A DNA stretch of 64,000 nt from Chaetorhynchus papuensis (lineage: Eukaryota; Chordata; Aves; Passeriformes; Rhipiduridae): positions 132,092 through 196,091 of the forward strand of contig VWYX01000757.1 of assembly GCA_013396525.1 (NCBI GenBank). The letters are read 5' to 3'. The notes beneath the pieces were generated by a model. It had not been told where the DNA came from, made no database searches, and was given only the letters and a program-made list of their open reading frames with translations. A program made the translations under genes and the position numbers. Shown in pieces: positions 48,441-60,800 of the stretch (the stretch's first letter is position 1; each line of letters begins with the position of its first letter).

Positions 48441-51400
48441 CTCATAATATCCTATTAGATAAGGGTAATAATTTGAGAAAAGCTTAAAAGTGAAGGAATT
48501 TTAAGTAGCTAATTTTGTCCTTAACTGTTTCAGTTAAACTTGCTAGTGTTAAGTCTGGGAAAAGAACAGAACTAATACCAGGATTTGAGTTACTTGAGCT
48601 CAAGTTACAAAGGAGGAAAATAAAAATCTGAAATAAAGAAGACAAAAAGCAATCTGTCTTCCACAGATATTATTTGTTGCTTCAACACTTAACTATAATT
48701 GTGCCCTTTTGGTTTGAAACAATGGCACAAATAACATGTTAATATTTCCAGCTTCTTTTGGAAGTTGGTATCTGATAGGTGTTCCAGTCCTGTTGCCTTA
48801 ATGACTACCCCACAATAATTATTAATGGGGAATAAATAAGAAAATGTTGCTACTGACTTTCAATTTAAACATTGACTTTAATTTTAAAAACTAATGAAGA
48901 GTAAAAATTTTTTGGAATATTACTTGGAGAGGTTTATCCAGTCTTTAAAATATCTTTATTTACAAATATGACTATGTTTTTAATGACTTCAAGCAGCTAT
49001 TTAACCTATGGAAATATGAATTATTTTCTCAACAACCAAATACTTATTTTTATGCAGATTGGATACCACCTTTTGTGTTTATATGTAAACACTGAGTTGA
49101 GATATTAATTTATCTTGATTAGTATAATTTCCCTTACATTATTAGTTTGAAAAAAAATATAGGTGTTATTTTATCATTGACATGTTGTGTGTATGCCATT
49201 GTAGTTACACTGAAAACATATTTTAATTATCAGCCTCTGTCTTCAGAAGCAAGGAAAATGCAAAAAACAAAATCTTGCTTTTTTTTCTGTGCAAGCCAAT
49301 AAACATTTTCATGATTGGGCTTCTCTTTATACGACTTCATATGGACAGCACGAGTCATCCTGAATAGACGGCCCTTCTGCAGCATTTAGTTAAGAGTTGT
49401 CTTGAGACTCCAGACATTATGGAAAACTTTTGCAGTTTAGTTCTTTAATATTACTTGAAACAAATGGAATGGCCTTTATTTCCTCAAGAAATTTAATAAA
49501 TATTTCCACTGTATATTTTAAATAACACATTTAGGACTTTGGGTGCTTTTCTTTCATACACCCTACTGAAAGCAGCTTCTTAAAATCCTGTAATTCATGT
49601 TTTGAGAAATTTTCTATTCCCAGGCTTCTTACAGATTAATTAATTGTTCTCATCAACATTTTCTTTCTGTTTCTATGAACACTGTATAAACATCCAATAT
49701 GATTCCACAGCAAGTGCAAATGGAAAGAAAATAACCTGAATAACGTCTTTCACATTTTTATGTTTTTACTGAGTTGCTCCTAGAATAATATTTATAATGA
49801 GAACCAGGTAGATATGTTATTATATAATCTAATTCTCTATTTAAAAAGTCATTTTAATGACCTTGCCAGTCTCCTATTAAGTTTGCTTTGATTTTTGTCA
49901 TCATCAAGAGATTAATAATAGCATTCCTAAGTATTGTGCTGTTTTAGCAGTACTAATCTGTCAACAAGTATAAAAGTATTAATAATTTTAAAGTATTGTT
50001 AAATTAATGGGAGTTTTAATAATGATGATTGAATTAAGCACACAGTAATGACAAATGTTAAATTCTAGAAATGGTGTCCTTATTTGTTTTGTTCTCAAAA
50101 GATAATGAGAAGATACTTTCTTCTTCACCATATTCTAATAATTATTACTCCACTGACTTATTTTTCTATTACATAATGTCTTTCCTATCAGAAAGAATTG
50201 CTTTTGATATGAGGAACAAATGAAGGCAAATAACCTAAGGATGACCTTCACACAGATTTTCATGAAAGACAAATCTTTCTAAAACCTATAATTTATTTCC
50301 ATATGAAAGATAATATTGGAAATAAGTGATCATTCTTACCTTGATTACTTTCTAGTGACTTACTTTTTATATCATTGTGGCTTCTCTAGGGAAATAATCT
50401 CTGCAAAAAATGTAGTAGTAAATTTTAGTAGTTAAGTCTAGTGACAGATTTCACTCATGGAAATCATCAGTGTTCCCTCAAAATTTTCTAGGATTTCTTC
50501 TAGAAAAATAAAAGAGGTAAATAGTGATGCATTTTTCTACTAGTGCTGGAACAATCTTTGCATACATTCATACTAGTAATATTTGAAAGTTATCTAACTA
50601 TTTTATTAGTTGAGGTATTTTATACTATATTTTCTGATACTTAAAGAAAAACAGAATTTAAAAAATAGATTAATTGTAAAAGATTGCAATCTAATAAAAT
50701 GTTCAATTTACATCATCAATATACATCCCTGGGTTTATTAAAATTGCACCATGACAGTAGAAATTCAGCAAGACAAGACATAGATAATGGTATTTTAAAA
50801 TTCTCCAACTTTCTTATTGAGACTAAATGAAAAAAGAGAAATGATACATATTTAATTACACCCTGAGCCTGCTAAAACTTATGCATGTTTCTAACTTAGT
50901 GGCAGTAGTTACATTCTCTTCAATATCACTGTTGTTAGTGAAACATGAAACAGATGTATAAGCTTTGGCAGGGTGAAGGTTTACAAACTGGCTTCCTTGA
51001 GAGAGTGAGTCCCACTTTTTCTTCTGAAATGATGTAAGAAAGGGCTTGTAACTGTTAGGAGCACACTTTTTTTTTTTTTTTTTCCATAAACTGGATGAGA
51101 TTTAGCAATGGAACGGAGAAAGAAGAAGTTAACAGCCTTGGGAAACATGATGAGCAGAAGGCAAAGAGCAAGGTGATTAAATGAAGATCATAACAAGTGC
51201 TACACCCTCACAGGCACAATAACATAACAACAGTTGGATCTTATATTCCTTGTATGGTAGCCATCTGACTATGAGTAAATTTTCTTTTCTTGTAATAACT
51301 CCTTCCAATCTGTAGGAAGCAATTATTAATGATTCTGGAGACAAGCGTTTCTGTCGGGAGAAGTTTCTGTGTGTATATAGGAGAAATCTGGTGGGAACAG

Positions 51401-54400
51401 CTATTGAAGGAGTTATCTAACTTGAAAGAAAAGCAGCCTGGGATTCCCTTTATAGCCAAAGGAAGGATGTACTTATTTTTCATGATTTGCATTAAAGAGC
51501 CCAGCCTAATTTCTCCCGATAGAAATACTTCTGTTCAGCACCTAACACTGTGTAGAATATGTGCAAAAGAAAGAGGGGAAAAAAGAGATTATCATAGCAT
51601 TGTTGAAGGAAAACAAGTCTGAAGGACACTGAATGACCACAGCTACTTCCTAATCTGCAGGAGATTCTGATTTTGAAACATATTTTGTCTGTTCAAACTA
51701 ATAACTTGGTCTGGCATAAGTGTTTGACTGAATGGGAGTCGATGTGCATACTATAAAGTGACAATATTGTAAGAAAATCATCTTTGACTTGAAGTGGTAT
51801 TAATTGCTGCCAAGGTGTAACTTTTTCTTTACTCCTTGATCAGCTCTTAATGCCCATGAGTACTGCTCACCTTTGTACATGGGCTGTCATTCTGAGAGGA
51901 TTTTAGCCTTTCAAAGCTATTGAAAGTGTGAGCAGAACCGGGTAATTGCTCAATTGTCTGGTTTAGAAAGAGAATCTACAGAGCATGAGATAATTTGGGC
52001 AGAAAGGAGACCAGTGGCTATCAAAAGCTTTTCTTCCCTTTGTCCCAGCTACCTTCTATTGAATGTAAGGCTAGAAAATACTTTTACTATATTTTAATAG
52101 GTACAGTCCACCTATAAAGAGTCTATTAGCTCTCAGGACATCTCTGTTAGATCAGTGTTACACCCAGGTGTTAGGATGACTCTTAAAAGACCTCCAGCGA
52201 ATAACTAGAGAAAATCACTGTAAACCAGTGTCTAAAGTATGCTGCATGAAAGTCTTATTTGTGAACTATTTCTCTATGAAGCTTTAAAATGCTAAAGCAT
52301 ATGATTTCCTTTTAAATCTCGTAGTCCTAATGTTTAAATAAAATAACAGCTCCTTCTGACCAGTAATTATTTTGAATATAATTACTTATGCAAAATTATG
52401 TTTTAAAATTAATGAAAAATTAATTACCTTAACCAGAGGTATGTATACATAAAAACATATAGGTACATACAGTACATAAATTACTCTTTAATTTTCATAA
52501 CTGCAAGAAAATGCCTGAAATTATAACCTTGCTTCATCCTGCAGTCTCAAAATCCAAGGGAATACTAAAAGTATTTCCATTTTATACACCGCCGCTTTAA
52601 GGAGAGCTACATCCTGGCAGGCATTACCATGCAGCTCGGAAAAACATAGGGAAAGGTTCTTCTACACCAGTTTGGAAAACAGGCACCAGAACAGTGGTGG
52701 CAGTGATGTGTCCTTGGCTTTCCCGGGTAACTGTTTCTTCTCTGGTCTGTGTTAGTCCCTGGCACTTTTCTCCTGCTGTTGCCCTCAGCAGCCCAGTTCT
52801 TCAAGTCTCTGGCACAGAGACAACTGGAAAGTTATGGCATTAATTTACTGTGTCCTGACGCCTGCAACAGTGACATCTGTCTAAAGATGGCCCAAGACAG
52901 ATGGTCTTCTGAGTTTCTATGTTTGATAAATATGGTGTGCCTATGTGAAAAAAAGAATTTTGGGCACCTAAAGGCAATTTAATTCTGCACTGCTATTAAA
53001 ACCAAAACCAGACAGCATTATATATGCCTCAGAAAATGTTTCACATCCTTTGTGTGCTTGCACATGATAACAGTTTGTCCTACCTGTTGAATAGTTGCAA
53101 AGCTCTGAGTCTCATCATGGCAGAAGTACCATAAAGAGAAAAATGCATAATTTGTGCAATTTATGTTAGCCAAATGAAGAATAATGGGATTGGTCTCATT
53201 TTGATAACCACTATCTATTGCCTTCAACATTACCATGACTTTCTTTTTTATAGGGTCTCTTCATTCTCACTTCTTACATTATTTTAAAAACATTGTGGAT
53301 TTGTGGGCAATTTGTTTGCATTTCACTAGTGAAGCTGCTTTTTGAACCACAAAGACTTAAACATTGACTTATCATTATTAAGGCCCAACCTAGCAATTAA
53401 GTTTTATAATTTGACAGCAGAAACCTTAGGTTTCTTCTCTCATAGTAGCAATTGGGGAGGCATCTGTCAGTTGTTTCACAAATACTCTTCTAGTCTGGGT
53501 TTAAAGATGGGAAGTCTAAATATGCCTAAAAATGAATAGCTTATCAAATTTGAAACCATTATTTCCTTCTTCATAATTTTCCATGGAGTTTTTTTTATTA
53601 AAAACTTTTAATAAGTAGCTCTTTTTTCAAATTAAAGTTCCTCTAATAGAAATTTTTTTTATCGTTAGACTAAAAACTGCCCTGGAAAAAATATTTTTTC
53701 TTTTGTGAATGTCACCTTTGGAAAATATTTTTGTTTGCCTAAATAAAATATAGACAACAATAAATCTTAACTAACATACAAAATTTAGTCTTTTGATAAT
53801 AAGACCTCTGTAATTTTTTTTTCCAAATTATTCAAAGATCATAGTCCAAAAAAAATGTCCCTGAAACAGCATGGGGATTTGCCTACAAGCTGGGAAGTAA
53901 AGCCTTTATGTGATAAAACCAAATGGCTAAAAACCCCAGAATTTTTTGTTTCTTTTATTGTCAACATATTTGGTCTCTTACTAATACTCATATTTAAATT
54001 ATTTATTTGAAAAAGTAGCATGCTAAAAGAATATATCTGCAGCATCATCAAGCAAAATATGTCATTGTTGAGAAAACCTGCTGATCTTATACTAATTGCC
54101 ACTTCCTTCAAAATATTAGTTTTGATCAGTAGCAACAGGTATTTGTCTTATTCAACAGAAATATTGAGTTCAGCACAGGAAAAGTCCTCAAGGTACTGTT
54201 GACAAATGAAGCATTATGAGAAAATTTTTCTCCCCAACTTTACATTTAGTCTTTTGGATGTTTCTTGTTTTGACTTTTTTTTTCCCTCTCACAAATGCGG
54301 TGGATTTCAACACACTGAAAATCAAATAGTCCTCAAAAGGCCCTGCAATAATGTTGAGATGGTGATTTTTGCATGGAATAAGAGAAGCACACATATGCTT

Positions 54401-54520
54401 CATACATGTGACAGCATACAACAGCAACAGAAGCTTAGGAATGAAACATTACCATAAGCCACTACTGAGAATACAGTCGCAGCCACAGGAAAGTGATTTT
54501 TGGCAGGGCAGGGTTATCAG

Positions 54521-54521
<1 letters not shown>
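48441..54521. other. Long AT-rich region without a supported gene
   Basis: About 6 kb. A T-run lies at 51067-51083. A slightly GC-richer patch at 52590-52870 has no recognised repeat or domain. A minus-strand AAG/GTAAGA donor-like site near 50335-50340 defines only a 46-nt open interval, which is too weak to call. Confidence 0.5.

Positions 54522-54577
<56 letters not shown>
54522..54577 (+). repeat. (TG)28 microsatellite
   Basis: An uninterrupted dinucleotide repeat of 56 bases, the longest perfect microsatellite in the window and probably length-polymorphic. A short alternating purine-pyrimidine stretch (GCATGCACATGCATG) follows, extending the Z-DNA-prone segment. Confidence 0.97.
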
Positions 54578-54580
<3 letters not shown>

Positions 54581-55928
54581 ATGCATGCACATGCATGTGA
54601 GCTATAGTAGAAACATTTGGACAGAAGTCACTGTGCAGTAATAAAAAATCCCATCCCGATGAGTATTTCCTGGTTATGTGTGGCTCGTAAGTGTGATGCT
54701 GGTGCTGTTGTTGCAGCTAAACTCCACCTTGGCAAATAGTGATGAAACCTCTAAAAGACCCTGAGATTGTCAAACACAGCCCTTTTCATCCTGCTGTACA
54801 ACACCAAGCACCTAACAACACTCCTAGTGCTCTCTCACAGTACAATGGATACAGGATTTCACTTATAAGATGCTATTTAGATGCTTAAAAGAAGTAAGAC
54901 TGTTACAGTATTACACAGCAAACTATAAAATCTGAATCTGATCGAAATAGTAATTGGATCAGGCTGATTTAATTATTGGTCTTGTGGCTGGAGTTATAGA
55001 TACACTAATTAAACTGTATCTTCCTGCTTACAACCCGCATTTCCTCCTTGAACCAGAGGTCACACTTAATGTCTTGAAGAGCAGCCAGATTGGAACATCT
55101 GTGCAATTACCCTTATAAAAAAGGAGGTAAACATTTAATAGCTCACAAGATAAATGCATCAATATGTGTTTCCAAAAGCCACCTAGAAAAGAATGACTAG
55201 CTTTGAGTTAAAATTTGATCAGACTTAATATAGCAAGAGAAGAATAGATATTAGTCACAGAAGTGGAAATAAATTGGAAAAGATTTTGCCTAAGTGAAGC
55301 TGCTGGCATCTGACCTGAGGATCTGAGCTAGAGCACAGCCCATAAGATCATCTGCAAATTTTTTGTGGTAGGTACTTCAAGAGATTTGAAAAGCATAGAA
55401 GCCGGAGCATGGATATGCTGCATAAAAAGCAAAATTGAATTAATTAGACAGGATGGAAGACTACCTCTTAACACAGGAAAATCTGTATTCTAAAACACAA
55501 TTTCAAAATACTTTCCATGGTAATTTTTATTCCTCTCTTTTACTATTTTAAATATAGATGAAAAATTGAGTGGACAGCTTGTATTCCTTCTGAAATACCT
55601 TATTATAGCAGACATGAAGACTGAAGGAACTGAATGCAGTTAGATAGCATGATAGGTGAAAGAGGGATAGCATATCATATCGAAACAGAGTACATTCTAA
55701 AGGCTTCTTTTCAAATCATTCTGAACTATCTCCAGTATAACTCTTACTATGTATACCTTAATTTCAAGAAGTGAACTCCGTATTTAAGAAAAAACCGAAA
55801 AATAAATCAGAAATATTCTTTAGGGAAATATAACTATTTTCTTGTCTTTCATCTGATCTTCAAGAACTGATTTATATATTTGTAAGTTGTTGGGGTTTTT
55901 TTGGTTTTTGTTTGTTTGTTTTTTTCAG

Positions 55929-55977
55929 AAAAGAAGAAGAAAAGCCAAAAAAATCTCTGTCCAGTGAGTTAAAATAA
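55929..55977 (+). other. Candidate terminal coding exon (unassigned gene)
   Basis: A strong pyrimidine tract ending TTTTTTTCAG (55919-55928) is followed by an open stretch. With 1 nt carried in, it reads KEEEKPKKSLSSELK and stops with TAA at 55975-55977. The phase matches the exit phase of the candidate exon at 24484-24552. Both signals are made of low-complexity sequence, which is common in this window, so chance is a serious alternative. Confidence 0.2.
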
Positions 55978-57725
55978 GCTACTTCAATATAAATTAGTTC
56001 TTCTTCTTGGAGACTAATGCAAACATGGTGCACCAAAATACACCAAAGGTTTTAGTTATCTCTTGAGTCATGAATGTCTTAGGACCCTTAAATATAAAGT
56101 AAATTAAGAATTAAAACTAAATGTGTCTTTGGTGATCAGTAATATAAAGAGCACTAAAAATAGCTATTGAAATGAAGAATCCATTCTTAACCCAAAAGAA
56201 TAGCAAATACATCACCAGAGAAAACAACAAAAAACATGCTCCTAAATTATTTTGTAGTCAGGCTAAATCCTGAGAATCATTGCCTGCATTCTTACATTTT
56301 AAATAGCTCTAGTAACCAAGTATGGAGCTTTATTTACTTACTGTATCAAGTCAGCTCTGTCAAAGACATTAAAATCTGAGCATACTTTACTAACTAGTAT
56401 TAAATAAATCAGACAAATAAACCAAATAATAGGAAAATTACGAAATACCTGTTCTAAAAGCTTTCAGGGGCAATTTTTAATTTCTTCCCCTAAAATCAAG
56501 AATATCTAATAGCTTATCTGTTCAGATGTAATTTAAAAGTAGTTTTCACAAAAGAGTAGTCTTACGTAAAGTTTTTCAGTTTTCTTCTAAGTAGTTTCAC
56601 AATGAATGCAGAAAACAAAAATGGTCAATATTCATGAAAAGTATTCATATCTTTTAGTTATGAAAATATTCTACTCATTTTTGCTTATACATATTCTGGT
56701 TTTGTGCAGGAAACAACCTGTTTTGCAAATTCACATGCAGCGTTACTTTACGAATGCTAACTAATCTAAAAAAATAGATATTTGTAGTCAATTAGGACTG
56801 GAAAAAATAAAATAAATCATTACTGTGGCTTTTAGGATTAATCCATTCATGTAGAATTCTGACATGCAAACTAGCTTTCAAAATTTTTATACACTATTCA
56901 ACGGTGTGAGAATTTTTTTTTCTTTTTTGTTTTAATCCTAATGTCGCGATTACTTCATATTAACACAGAAAAGCTCATACATAAGCAATTATTATGGAAG
57001 ACTTAATACAGTCTTCATTAATACACAAACAAGCTTTAATAATAACACAAATTATCATGGCTGTACGCTGTCAAACTACCAGCTATATCTCTATATATTC
57101 TAGTCTACAATAAATATATGATAGGTCATTCTTCTTCCACCACTAACGTGTTTTATATCACAGAATATCTTCCAGCTGTCTTGCACATAGGCAGCTATTG
57201 CCAGGTATCTAACCTGCCTCTCTGTAGGGGTGCAGGTTTTTACTTGAGTGCAAGGAACAGATGATATGTTGTACATGGTCATGCCTTGTCAGAAGTTACT
57301 ATATTTGTCGTGACCCGTTGCAGAAGGTAGTCCACACATCTTTATCCATTATTAAAAGCTGCCTGAAATACCCAGATCTGTCTGAAAGGACAATCAAACT
57401 CCCTCAGAGGACACTGATATCTGAAATGGCAGAACACCAAATATTTAACTTAAATAAGAGAACATATGAAGCTGGAATAATCTAGCCCATATACTTTCTT
57501 CTTTTCTCAGGAAAGAGAAGTTATTGAGAAACAGACCCCAACACAGAGCATTCCCTCTTCTGAGCCAATGAACTAGAAATTTTCATAGGACAAAGATGCA
57601 AATTCAAGTGTGAGACAGCTGTATAGCTAAGGACACTAAGTTGAATACTCAAGAGTCATACAACCTCTTGGAGGGATGTCTATATCTGACATTATAACAT
57701 TACCAACTCTAATGAAGATACTCAC

Positions 57726-57817
57726 CTGAATCACAGAGATGGCCCCTTTCCAGTTCTGCTGTTCCTGATGTAGCTAAACACACATTTTTGTCACTGTTAA
57801 ACATACGAAACTGTCTT
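57726..57817 (-). other. Candidate internal exon, minus strand (unassigned)
   Basis: The minus strand shows GATTCAG/GTGAGTAT, a full-consensus donor, with acceptor-like GCAG at 57818-57821. One frame across the 92 nt is open, reading RQFRMFNSDKNVCLATS then GTAELERGHLCDS, and stays open further upstream. A second acceptor (TTTAG/) gives a 48-nt version open in another frame. The protein is not recognised. Confidence 0.2.
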
Positions 57818-60800
57818 CTGCAATGCTCTTGAGTGTCTCTGAATATGACACTGAGTATAAACAGAGCTATTGGTGCAACTCAGCACAACAGTGCACATCT
57901 ATAATTTCAGAACTACGTCAAGTTAAAAAACAAACCATACAACAGCAACTGTTCTTGATTCAAAAAAGCTGAGCTAAAGTAAAAATATTTTAATCTATAT
58001 TAAACCTGTTCTTATAAATTTACATCAGATTATGACATATGAAAAGCTTAATTTGAAAGCCCTTCTGTGAATTTCTTTGTGTAATCACGTTTCTGACCTG
58101 CTCTGTAGAGTTCTCACCTTATAGCACAAAGCTGGAATTATGCTGTCACTTACTGGTTTTACACCAGAGGAATTAATTTTTCATTTGGTAATGTAATCTG
58201 ACAGTCTGACAAAAACTTTGGAAAAGGCATGATGTGTATTTTGCTCTTGAGAGAATCAGAACTGGTGGAAAAACAGATACTTTGCATACTTCTCTAAATG
58301 GGAAACTCTCTCCCAAATAACACACTGCAGGCTCGTGTCAATCATAGTCACTGGAATTTCTTTGGCTTCTCATCGTGCCACATCAGGCCCAGGAAGGTAC
58401 CTGCAGCTCACCTTATGGTATATGTGCAGCTGCACTGTGAATAAAGCATCATTTTCAGCTGTGGCCAAAGAGGTTCCCCTCCTGTTTCCAAAAGGAAAAC
58501 AGGTGTGTTAATGCACTCCTAAAGTGCTGCCCTCCAGCCATCAATGGAGGCTTGTATTCAGACTTAACTTAATCTCATTTACACGGCTTCACCATAAGGG
58601 CAGATCACCAACTATATAGTGTTTTATTTAAATACAGTACACTCAAGTATATTATCTCTTTGGAAAAGTGACTATGAAAAGTCCAGAGCAATTCAGTCAC
58701 TATATGCTTCCTGTTAGTGTTAGATTAAAAAAAAAAATAAATTCTACAGCAATATTCAGTTGTTCTAATGGAGATTTTAATAAGGATCAGGGTCCCTATC
58801 CATAGAAAGAAATGAGGAAACGTGTTGCAAAGTGTGTAATTACCGTCTTTGGACTTTTCCTGTATCTTTGGAAAGTGTTCCTTAAAAACAATATTTTGTT
58901 CTACTAGACTAGATCAAACAATAAAAACACACAAACTCTGTATGTACTAAAGTTAAGGGCAGATATATCAAAAGTAGTTTCAGTGCCTTAAATCTGGTAG
59001 GGTGATACTTGTATTTTTGATATCATTTCAGTCTATATTGAACCTCATTCTAGTTTTCCAGCTGAACTATCTTTGATAATTTCATAAGGATCTTGGCCCA
59101 ACTGTAGCAAGCAAGCACACAAAATTCATGTATCAGGTATTTTGATATGTAATGCAATTATGTATATAGTATGTGTAGTTAGAAAGACAACAGTATTTTT
59201 TAAAAGGAATAAGCAGGGCAGTAAAAAATAAAGGAGACAAGTTCATATTAATATCAAGTTTGTATTTTACCTTGGACATAATTCTTTAACTGCAACTTCT
59301 GGATAAAAACAATATAAACATTTGAACAACCTGACTCTCATACATAGAAAGAAAAAATAAGGAGGAGAAAAGAATAAAAATAAGAGTAGAGAATATAGAG
59401 TGCAAGCCTAAAACAATAATTTCAGTGATAGAAGACACTGTTAAACTGAAGAAAAGTCAGGAGAATTTTCACATAAAGTTCAAAGATTAACAAAATCTAT
59501 TTACTCAAATACAAAAGCACTCCAAAACCTAACACTTTTAAAAATGCTGTTAAAAAAAAAAAAATCCTTGATCCTTTTATTTTATTAGTATTTATGTCTA
59601 TCTTCATTTCAGTAGACCCTTTTTATCTGAGATTTTTGGAAAGAAAAATCTTGTTGAATTACTTTCACAGGTATTTTTTGTCAAAAAGATTGTACTAAAG
59701 GGAAAAGATTTTGGAAAGGAGTGTTAAAGATTTTTCTGAAGTTAATCTAATTTCAGTAATTAGAAGAAATTTTTTTTTGAAAGAATGAAATTTAGTGAGA
59801 AAAACCTGTATCTTTCTCGGGAAAGACAATAATAATCAGTAAGCATGTTGGCTAAATCATGAATACAGAAATTTCTGGTTATAATTTGTGTTGAGTTTCT
59901 TACTCAGAGATATTAAATATGTTATCATTAGTCATTTATGAAGGAAAAGGATGTGAATTTGGTAATCTATAGCAGTCATTCTTCAAATTTTATGGGAAAA
60001 GAGACTACACCAAATCAATTGCCATGGAGTACCTATAGTGGGACATCCTGTCCCTACCTTTCCAGTCTGCATGTCTTTGCTGTCACAAGCACTGGCTTCC
60101 TTCTAAACAGTCTATGACTTTTGATGGATTTTAAACCCGTAAAGTGATCATTTTGTACTCAGGAAAGTGCAGTGTTACAAAAATTTTCTATTTGAAGGAG
60201 GATTTATATATAAAAGGTTCTTTTATTGGATATATATAGATTCAGAGCATATAAAAAGAAGGTGTTCTGGCAGTTGGGTAAAAGCAAGTAGATTAAAAAA
60301 ATCAAATTTGGTATAAAATCCTGTAAGTTCTCAATTGTGGAGTACAGTAGCAGCATATAAATTGTGCAAGCAGCATGTGAAATTTAGGTAATATTTAAGT
60401 CAGTGTTTTTCAGCTATAGAATGTTTTGTAGATTTTCTGAAACACTACTGTTACCCTCTGCTATATTGCAAACTCTTAAATCTGTAAAAAATATTTTAGT
60501 CATCTCATTCCTTATGCCCTGGGGGAGCTTTATTTTATGGCATTTGGTGAAAAAAAAATTAAATCACCCTGTTTTCTTGCATCTCAAAATTCCATATGGA
60601 CTAGCCTTTTTAGTGTTGTTTGATATGCCGCAAAACTCACCAGTTAGAAAAATAAAAGCCCAAGTATTTCATAAAGGAATAGGAATACAGCATTTCTAAA
60701 CAGGAAGATGAAAACAGATGACTATTTGGCCTCTGAGCAAATAAAATCCATAGTATTAAGCTGCTTGATGCTCACAGCATTTTAGAAAATTAGAATAATT

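Noticed and set aside
50337..50395. Minus-strand splice-like interval with AAG/GTAAGA donor
   Set aside because: With the best acceptor all three frames are closed. The shorter 46-nt alternative is too weak.
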